NCBI GenBank assembly: GCA_015709635.1
Contig: CP054180.1
Coordinates: 62,001-126,000 of the forward strand
Origin: Gammaproteobacteria bacterium
GTDB taxonomy: Bacteria; Pseudomonadota; Gammaproteobacteria; Burkholderiales; Nitrosomonadaceae
DNA: 64,000 nucleotides
Direction of reading: 5' to 3'
Below are positions 58,174 through 64,000 of this stretch, piece after piece. The position numbers were made by a program, and so were the translations under genes. Positions within the stretch are counted from its first letter, which is position 1; each line of letters begins with the position of its first letter. Below the pieces are notes generated by a model. It saw only the letters and a list, made by a program, of their open reading frames with translations, was not told the origin of the DNA and did not search any database.

Positions 58174-58404
58174 ATGAGTACAAATATTGAGAATAAGCCA
58201 AAACAAGTGACATGGTTCAACGGTTGTGGTGGAAGGATAGGCATTGTCGTAGGGGAAAGCGGTGAGCATGCTTATATCGGTATGGCATTGAGGCATGATG
58301 AAGACGACGATGTGAACCATATCCTGAAGTATGGTGCCAAATTTCCATTGGATGCCGCACTGTTGCTGCCGGTGTCGAAGCATTACACGCCAACGGAGTC
58401 TTGA
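58174..58404 (+). CDS. Small conserved protein at the head of the cys operon
   Basis: This 76-residue protein contains QVTWFNGCGGRIGIVVGESGEHAYIGMALRHDEDDD and FPLDAALLLPVS. It has no signal peptide and a single Cys. I cannot name a family. It lies 47 bases before the sulfite reductase gene on the same strand, behind the CysB-divergent region, so a role in sulfur assimilation is likely from context. No strong ribosome binding site was found. Confidence 0.65.
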   Translation: MSTNIENKPKQVTWFNGCGGRIGIVVGESGEHAYIGMALRHDEDDDVNHILKYGAKFPLDAALLLPVSKHYTPTES

Positions 58405-58451
58405 GGTTATTTTACTGAGCGTCTTTGAACTACTAAGCGAGGGAATCAACA

Positions 58452-60194
58452 ATGTATCGCTATGATGAATATGATCAGCAAATAGTGGATGAACGTGTCA
58501 GACAGTACCGCGATCAGGTGCGTCGCCGTCTTTCCGGGGAATTGACTGAGGAAGAGTTTATGCCGCTGCGGCTGCAAAACGGCTTATACATGCAGATCCA
58601 TGGCTACATGTTACGGATTGCGGTGCCGTACGGCCTGATATCTTCGCAGCAAATGCGCATGTTTGCGCATATCGCGCGCAAATACGATCGCGGCTACGGT
58701 CATTTCACGACGCGTCAAAACATTCAATTCAACTGGCTCAAATTGCAGGACACACCGGACATTCTTGCCGATCTGGCGTCAGTGCAGATGCATGCCATTC
58801 AAACCTCCGGCAATTGTATCCGCAACATTACCTCGGACGAGTTTGCCGGCGTGGCACATGATGAAGTGGTCGATCCGCGTCCATATGCCGAGATTCTGCG
58901 CCAATGGAGCACGTTTCATCCGGAATTCGCCTATTTGCCACGCAAATTCAAGATTGCCATCAGCGGCGGACAGGAAGACCGTGCGGCTATTTATGCGCAC
59001 GATATCGGACTGGCGGTCACGAAAAATGCACAAGGCGAAATCGGTTTTCGCGTAGTGGTGGGCGGTGGATTGGGGCGTACGCCTATTATCGGCAGTGAAA
59101 TCTGTGAGTTCGTGCCCTGGCAGCATATTTTGACGTATGTCGAATCGATACTGCGGGTGTATAACCAATACGGCCGCCGCGACAACAAATACAAAGCGCG
59201 TATCAAGATTCTGGTCAAGGCATTGGGAATCGATGAGTTCAAACGTCAGGTGGAAGCTGACTGGGCGGATCTGAAGGATGGTCCCGGCACTTTGACCGGT
59301 GAGGAAGTCGATCGTGTCGCATCGTGCTTTACCGATCCGGCATATGAAACGTTGCCTGGTCACGATTCGAAGTTGAACGAATTCAAAGCGGATAGCCGTT
59401 CATTCTCGCATTGGCTGCAGCGTAATGTGAGACCGCATCGGATTCCCGGTTACGTGAGTGTGGTTCTGTCGTTGAAAAAACCGGGTAATGCACCCGGCGA
59501 TGCGACAGCCGAGCAAATGGACTTTGCCGCGGATCTGGCGGATCGTTACAGTTTTGGCGAATTGCGTATCACCCATAAACAAAATCTGGTGTTGGCGGAT
59601 GTGCGGCAAAAAGACTTGATTAGTCTATGGCAGGAAGCTTCTGTTTATGAGTTGACTACACCGAATATCGGTATGTTGACCGATATTATCAGTTGCCCGG
59701 GCGCGGAATTTTGCACTTTGGCCAATGCGCGCTCAATCCCATTGGCGAAGTTGATCGCCGAGCGTTTTGAGAGTTTGGACTTTCAGTATGACATTGGCGA
59801 GATCACGCTGAATATCTCCGGTTGTGTCAATGCTTGCGGGCAGCATCATATCGGCAATATCGGTATCACCGGCGTGGAAAAGAAAGATCACGACGAGTGG
59901 TATCAGGTATCGATCGGCGGTGCAGAAGGCAATGACAGCTCGATCAGCAAAATTATCGGTCCATCCTTTACTTTCTTTCAAGTACCGGAAGTCATTGAAC
60001 GGCTGTTGCAGGTTTATGTGCGCGAACGCATCGAAGCCGAGCGTTTTATCGACACGGTGCGCCGTATCGGTCATGCGCCATTCAAAGATCATGTGTATGC
60101 GGCTGATTTCATCGCTCAGGATGAAGAGCTTGCCGACAAGCACATCGTGGCACCTGCGCAGTATGAGGTGCCGTACTTCTCACCGAGGTTCTGA
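58452..60194 (+). CDS. cysI: Assimilatory sulfite reductase, siroheme protein (nitrite/sulfite reductase family)
   Basis: This enzyme reduces sulfite to sulfide with six electrons. The 580-residue protein has two ferredoxin-like repeat halves. The [4Fe-4S]-siroheme Cys motifs are SCPGAEFC (C-x5-C) and NISGCVNACGQHHIGN (C-x3-C). Arg and Lys residues that bind substrate lie in RKFKIAISGG. It lacks the flavin-dependent CysJ partner in this window, so electrons must come from another donor, perhaps ferredoxin or the DUF934 protein encoded five bases after it. Confidence 0.92.
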   Translation: MYRYDEYDQQIVDERVRQYRDQVRRRLSGELTEEEFMPLRLQNGLYMQIHGYMLRIAVPYGLISSQQMRMFAHIARKYDRGYGHFTTRQNIQFNWLKLQDTPDILADLASVQMHAIQTSGNCIRNITSDEFAGVAHDEVVDPRPYAEILRQWSTFHPEFAYLPRKFKIAISGGQEDRAAIYAHDIGLAVTKNAQGEIGFRVVVGGGLGRTPIIGSEICEFVPWQHILTYVESILRVYNQYGRRDNKYKARIKILVKALGIDEFKRQVEADWADLKDGPGTLTGEEVDRVASCFTDPAYETLPGHDSKLNEFKADSRSFSHWLQRNVRPHRIPGYVSVVLSLKKPGNAPGDATAEQMDFAADLADRYSFGELRITHKQNLVLADVRQKDLISLWQEASVYELTTPNIGMLTDIISCPGAEFCTLANARSIPLAKLIAERFESLDFQYDIGEITLNISGCVNACGQHHIGNIGITGVEKKDHDEWYQVSIGGAEGNDSSISKIIGPSFTFFQVPEVIERLLQVYVRERIEAERFIDTVRRIGHAPFKDHVYAADFIAQDEELADKHIVAPAQYEVPYFSPRF

Positions 60195-60199
60195 TTGCT

Positions 60200-60727
60200 A
60201 TGATTATCAAGAATAAAGCCATTGTTGCGGATGATTGGACGGTGCTGCGGCTGCAAGAAAATGAGACTGCTGAGAACGTTCACGTTGCAGCAGGAAAAGT
60301 GATCGTTCCGTTGAAAGTATGGCAAGCGCAACGCGATGCTTTGCAGCAGCGCGAGGAAATCGGTGTATGGCTGGCGAGCGATGAGCATCCCGAAGCATTG
60401 AAAGGCGACGTACAAAAATTTTCCGTGATTGCGGTGGATTTTCCGAAATTTTCGGATGGCCGCGGCTATTCGATTGCTTTTAACCTGCGCGCGCGCTTGG
60501 GGTATACCGGAGAGTTGCGTGCGATCGGCGATGTGTTGCGCGATCAGTTGTTTTATATGCAGCGCGTGGGCTTTGACGCTTTCGCACCGCGCCCGGACCG
60601 GAAAATTGAAGACGCATTGAAGGGGCTGAGCGATTTCTCCGAGGTATATCAAACTTCTTTCGACCGGCGGCTGCCGCTGTTCCGGCGCGCGCAACGCAAA
60701 GGAAGTCAAGCGGAAAGCAGTCAATGA
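60200..60727 (+). CDS. DUF934 family protein of the sulfite reductase operon
   Basis: This 175-residue cytoplasmic protein of the DUF934 family is often encoded between cysI and cysH in betaproteobacteria and in some annotations called an oxidoreductase. It shows VDFPKFSDGRGYSIAFNLRARLGYTGELRAIGDVLRDQLFYMQRVGFDAF. No known redox motif (no Cys) is present, so an electron-transfer role would need a bound cofactor. Its end overlaps cysH by ATGA. Confidence 0.85.
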   Translation: MIIKNKAIVADDWTVLRLQENETAENVHVAAGKVIVPLKVWQAQRDALQQREEIGVWLASDEHPEALKGDVQKFSVIAVDFPKFSDGRGYSIAFNLRARLGYTGELRAIGDVLRDQLFYMQRVGFDAFAPRPDRKIEDALKGLSDFSEVYQTSFDRRLPLFRRAQRKGSQAESSQ

Positions 60728-61422
60728 GTGACGTGCAGCAAAAGATTGAGCAGGTGGTCGCCGTTTTAACCGAAACGGTGCGCGACTTCGCGCCGGTCGC
60801 TTTCGCCAACAGCTTGGGTGCCGAGGATATGGTGCTGACCGATATCATCGACCGCTATCAGCTTCCCATCGAAATGTTCAGCTTGGATACCGGACGCTTA
60901 CCGCAAGAGACGTATGATTTGATGCAAACTGTGCGGGAGCGCTACAAAACACCGCTGCGTATTTATTTTCCCAATGTGAAACAAGTTGAAGCCTACGTCG
61001 CCGAGCATGGCGTCAATGGTTTTTATGACAGTGTCGAATTGCGCAAGGCGTGTTGCCATATTCGCAAAGTCGAACCGTTGCGCCGTGCATTGCAAGGCAA
61101 ACGTGCCTGGGTAACCGGGATGCGGCGCGAGCAGGCGGCCACACGGTCGAATTTGAAGGTGTCGGTATACGATATGGACAACCACATGCAGAAAGTGAAT
61201 CCCTTGCTGGAATGGTCCAACGCGGAAGTCTGGGAATATCTCAAGCAGTATGAAGTGCCTTATAACAAGCTGCATGACCGGTTTTATCCCAGCATCGGTT
61301 GCGCGCCCTGTACGCGGGCTGTTACACCGGGTGAAGATATCCGTTCCGGACGCTGGTGGTGGGAAGCGCCGGAATCCAAAGAATGCGGATTACATATCAG
61401 TAAGGTCGTGCCTATAAAATAA
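60724..61422 (+). CDS. cysH: Phosphoadenylyl/adenylyl-sulfate reductase, APS type
   Basis: This enzyme reduces activated sulfate to sulfite with thioredoxin. The 232 residues have the PP-loop-type start (FANSLGAEDMVLTDII), the iron-sulfur Cys pairs KACCHIRK and GCAPCTR and the C-terminal catalytic ECGLH. The CC...CxxC set is diagnostic of [4Fe-4S] APS reductases; those that use PAPS lack it. Consistently, no APS kinase gene is present in the operon. Confidence 0.93.
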   Translation: MSDVQQKIEQVVAVLTETVRDFAPVAFANSLGAEDMVLTDIIDRYQLPIEMFSLDTGRLPQETYDLMQTVRERYKTPLRIYFPNVKQVEAYVAEHGVNGFYDSVELRKACCHIRKVEPLRRALQGKRAWVTGMRREQAATRSNLKVSVYDMDNHMQKVNPLLEWSNAEVWEYLKQYEVPYNKLHDRFYPSIGCAPCTRAVTPGEDIRSGRWWWEAPESKECGLHISKVVPIK

Positions 61423-61515
61423 GCGCGGCATGCCAGGCGCGATATTTTTTGTCAGTTTTGTCAGTAATTTCTGCCGATTTGCAATTTACTTAACCGAGTA
61501 TGTTGAGAGAAAGAA

Positions 61516-62421
61516 ATGAGTAACCAGCCCTTTACCCATTTGGATGCGCTGGAAAGCGAAGCTATCCATATCATGCGTGAAGTGGCGGCGGAATGCGCGA
61601 ATCCCGTTTTGCTGTTTTCCGGTGGCAAGGATTCGATTGTTTTATTGCGCCTGGCCGAGAAGGCCTTTCGCCCTGGTCGCTTTCCATTTCCGCTGATGCA
61701 TGTCGATACCGAGCACAATTTCCCGGAGGTCATCGCGTTTCGCGATCATCGCGCGAAAGAATTGGGCGAACGGCTGATCGTGCGCAGCATGGAGGATTCG
61801 ATCAAGAAAGGCCGCGTGGTATTGCGTTCCGAAACGCAAAGCCGTAATGCATTTCAGTCGGTGACACTGCTGGATGCGATCGCGGAATTCAAATTCGATG
61901 CTTGCATCGGCGGGGCGCGCCGCGATGAAGAAAAAGCGCGTGCCAAGGAGCGCATTTTTTCCTTTCGTGACGAGTTCGGGCAATGGGATCCCAAGAATCA
62001 ACGTCCGGAATTATGGGATATTTATAACACCCGCACGCATCCCGGCGAGAATATTCGCGTATTTCCGATCAGCAATTGGACGGAACTGGATGTTTGGGAA
62101 TATATCGTGCGCGAGAAACTGGAAGTGCCCGAGATTTATTTTGCTCACCAACGTGAGGTGATTCGCCGTGCCGCCGGCCTGCTGCCGGTTTCTCATCTGG
62201 TGCAACCGCAGGCGGGAGAAAAAACCGAGCATATTACGGTGCGTTTCCGTACCGTCGGTGACATGAGCTGCACCTGCCCAGTGGAATCGGATGCGGCGAC
62301 TGTCGAGGAGATCATTGCGGAAACGGCGATGACGCGGATTACCGAGCGCGGTGCGACGCGCATGGACGATCAAACATCGGAAGCATCGATGGAACTGCGC
62401 AAGAAAGAGGGGTACTTCTAA
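61516..62421 (+). CDS. cysD: Sulfate adenylyltransferase subunit 2
   Basis: This is the catalytic ATP-pyrophosphatase subunit of ATP sulfurylase, which makes APS from sulfate. The 301 residues carry the PP-loop LLFSGGKDSIVLLRLAEKA and the GGARRDEEKARAKERIFSFRD block. Its start follows a 93-base gap after cysH; AGAAAG precedes the ATG. cysN follows after 108 bases that contain the dyad GTCAGCG-TG-CGCTGAC (62433-62448). Confidence 0.95.
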   Translation: MSNQPFTHLDALESEAIHIMREVAAECANPVLLFSGGKDSIVLLRLAEKAFRPGRFPFPLMHVDTEHNFPEVIAFRDHRAKELGERLIVRSMEDSIKKGRVVLRSETQSRNAFQSVTLLDAIAEFKFDACIGGARRDEEKARAKERIFSFRDEFGQWDPKNQRPELWDIYNTRTHPGENIRVFPISNWTELDVWEYIVREKLEVPEIYFAHQREVIRRAAGLLPVSHLVQPQAGEKTEHITVRFRTVGDMSCTCPVESDAATVEEIIAETAMTRITERGATRMDDQTSEASMELRKKEGYF

Positions 62422-62529
62422 AAAGCAGCTGCGTCAGCGTGCGCTGACTAATCCAAGCATATCCGAGTGCGAATCAATCAATTCTTAATAATTTTTCCAT
62501 GGTATTACCCATTTCCAGAAGGTTCTTAA

Positions 62530-63819
62530 ATGTCGGCGATTGAAAAAATCTCACTTGATCAAACCGGACTGTTGCGCTTTATTACCGCCGGTAGCGTCGA
62601 TGATGGCAAAAGCACTTTGATTGGCCGTTTATTGCACGACTCCAAGTCTATTTTTGAAGATCAGCTCACGTCGATTACCAATACAACGCGTAAGCGCGGT
62701 GCGGAAGGAGTCGATCTATCTCTGCTGACAGACGGACTGCAAGCCGAGCGGGAGCAGGGTATCACCATCGATGTCGCCTACCGTTATTTCGCCACGCCGA
62801 AACGCAAATTCATCATCGCCGATACCCCGGGGCACGAACAATACACACGCAATATGGTGACCGGCGCGTCGACTGCAAATCTGGCGATTATCCTGATCGA
62901 TGCGCGTAAGGGCGTGCTGACGCAATCGCGGCGTCATGCCTATCTGGCCAGTTTGGTCGGGATTCCGCATTTGGTGGTGGCAGTCAACAAAATGGATTTG
63001 GTGGATTATTCGCAAGCGGTTTTTGAGAAAATTTGCAGCGACTTCAGCACATTTGCAGAGAAGCTCAAGCTGCGCAATGTCGCCTATATCCCGATGTCGG
63101 CGCTGAATGGCGACATGGTGGTCGAACGCGGCGATAACTTGGATTGGTACCAAGGCTCGACCCTGATGGATTTGCTTGAAACGGTATCCATCGAGGATGA
63201 CATCAACCGGGAGGATTTCCGCTTTCCCGTGCAGTGGGTGTGCCGCCCGCAACCAAAGGAATTGCATGACTTTCGCGGTTACATGGGGCGTATTGAATCG
63301 GGTTCGGTGCGGACGGGCGATGCCGTTACCGTGCTTCCGTCGGGACTGAGTTCGCGCATCAAAGAAATTCTCGTGTACGAGGGACCGGTTGCCGAGGCGT
63401 TTGCACCGCAATCCGTCACGCTGACCATTGAAGACCATCTGGATATTTCACGCGGCGATATGCTGGTAAAAACGGGCGGTAACCCGCAGGTTACCAAAAC
63501 GTTTGATGCAATGCTGTGCTGGCTTTCCGAACAGCCACTCGATCTGAACAGGAAATACCTGATTAAACAGACCACGCGCGTTATTAAAGCCGCCATCGGC
63601 CGGATCGATTACCGGATTGACGTCAATACACTGGCGCAAGAAGCGGTGAGTACGCTAAAAATGAACGATATCGCACGGATCGGCTTAAAAGTGCAGCTGC
63701 CGCTGGTTTGTGATAATTATGAACGTAACCGCGCTACCGGGTGTTTCATCATTATTGATGAAAGCAGCAATAATACCGTGGCTGCCGGGATGATTTTGCC
63801 TGCCGATGGGGTGGCGTAA
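62530..63819 (+). CDS. cysN: Sulfate adenylyltransferase subunit 1 (GTPase)
   Basis: This GTPase drives ATP sulfurylase with CysD. The 429-residue protein has G1 GSVDDGKSTL, G3 DTPGHEQY and G4 NKMD, then two beta-barrel domains. It ends without an APS kinase domain, unlike CysNC fusions, in agreement with the APS-type reductase. It is the last complete gene in the window. The remaining 181 bases contain no recognised gene; GAGTATACTC (63890-63899) is a short palindrome, and an ATG at 63998 may open the next gene. Confidence 0.95.
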   Translation: MSAIEKISLDQTGLLRFITAGSVDDGKSTLIGRLLHDSKSIFEDQLTSITNTTRKRGAEGVDLSLLTDGLQAEREQGITIDVAYRYFATPKRKFIIADTPGHEQYTRNMVTGASTANLAIILIDARKGVLTQSRRHAYLASLVGIPHLVVAVNKMDLVDYSQAVFEKICSDFSTFAEKLKLRNVAYIPMSALNGDMVVERGDNLDWYQGSTLMDLLETVSIEDDINREDFRFPVQWVCRPQPKELHDFRGYMGRIESGSVRTGDAVTVLPSGLSSRIKEILVYEGPVAEAFAPQSVTLTIEDHLDISRGDMLVKTGGNPQVTKTFDAMLCWLSEQPLDLNRKYLIKQTTRVIKAAIGRIDYRIDVNTLAQEAVSTLKMNDIARIGLKVQLPLVCDNYERNRATGCFIIIDESSNNTVAAGMILPADGVA

Positions 63820-64000
63820 TCTCGCGGAGGAACATTAATTGCTGTTGATCTGATTGATCGCAATCTGGATTTATATTTAATAGTGTTGTGAGTATACTCT
63901 GAGGTTTTTCTGAAAACGCAGTGTGAATATCGTGTGTACTTGAATCCTATCGAGAATACGAATAAATTCACCAATACGAGTAAAATACCGGCTGGCATGA

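Noticed and set aside
58779..59363. Minus-strand ORF of 194 codons inside cysI
   Set aside because: Shadow of a strongly supported gene; no ribosome binding site or family features.
61423..61470. GC-rich stretch followed by ATATTTTTTG after cysH as a terminator
   Set aside because: The possible stem is only about four base pairs; cysD follows in the same pathway and operon.
63717..63998. Minus-strand ORF at the window end overlapping cysN
   Set aside because: Most of it is antisense to cysN; no family features and an improbable start.

Overview
The window looks like chromosomal DNA of a betaproteobacterium close to Nitrosomonas. This is an inference from family content and gene order: an aat-bpt-pyrD-rsxB-nth block, a PHP-yciO-M50-trpS-scpA-scpB block, a cysI-DUF934-cysH-cysD-cysN sulfate assimilation cluster with an APS-type CysH, several c-type cytochromes, NnrS, multicopper oxidase and cupredoxin genes, and a PEP-CTERM protein. 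No rRNA, tRNA, CRISPR array or complete insertion sequence was seen.

Layout. 0-5 kb: operon glyQ-glyS-gmhB-plsC-metallopeptidase. 5-9.5 kb: unknown membrane protein, Hsp20, ABC-F ATPase, two small cytochromes c. 9.5-13.7 kb (minus strand): aat, bpt, pyrD, rsxB, nth, DUF1841. 14-20 kb: an outer-membrane protein behind an FNR-type box, then a minus-strand cluster of a LuxR-type regulator and two multicopper-oxidase-like genes. 20-22 kb: PEP-CTERM gene with two perfect dyads upstream, then suhB. 22.7-27.6 kb (minus strand): PHP phosphoesterase, yciO, M50 protease, trpS, scpA, scpB. 27.7-31.3 kb: nnrS and an AT-rich accessory stretch with a frame-split gene, a HEPN/nucleotidyltransferase pair and a RelE-type toxin-antitoxin pair. 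31.4-43.2 kb: mixed genes including amylase, ABC exporter, LolCD and a Crp/Fnr regulator. 43.2-48.5 kb: two palindromic repeats, a second FNR-type box, an unknown gene followed by a decayed tail, rlpA, agmatinase, a truncated gene and a DUF6502 gene. 48.6-51.2 kb: cupredoxin/beta-propeller gene behind a strong promoter bracketed by direct repeats, plus an RTX-like protein. 51.5-53.5 kb: cysK and cysE. 53.5-57.7 kb: small genes, a cytochrome c and cysB. 58.1-63.8 kb: sulfate assimilation operon.

The most notable observation is the minus-strand pair at 15238-19018. The four HXH copper motifs that form the trinuclear centre of multicopper oxidases are divided between two adjacent genes. The upstream protein keeps both domain-1 motifs and has lost the domain-2 motifs. 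The downstream protein keeps both domain-2 motifs and the type 1 copper ligands and has lost the domain-1 motifs. This suggests a heteromeric oxidase with complementary halves. The downstream protein also carries an amicyanin-like copper domain and a beta-propeller with conserved His at equivalent blade positions and a CX3CH motif. A free-standing paralogue of this second half lies at 48673-50508. Function is not established for any of these.

Several genes appear broken (29.0-29.9, 45.1-45.6 and 47.3-47.6 kb). Two of the three involve single-base frame changes, so true decay and assembly error must be separated before interpreting them.
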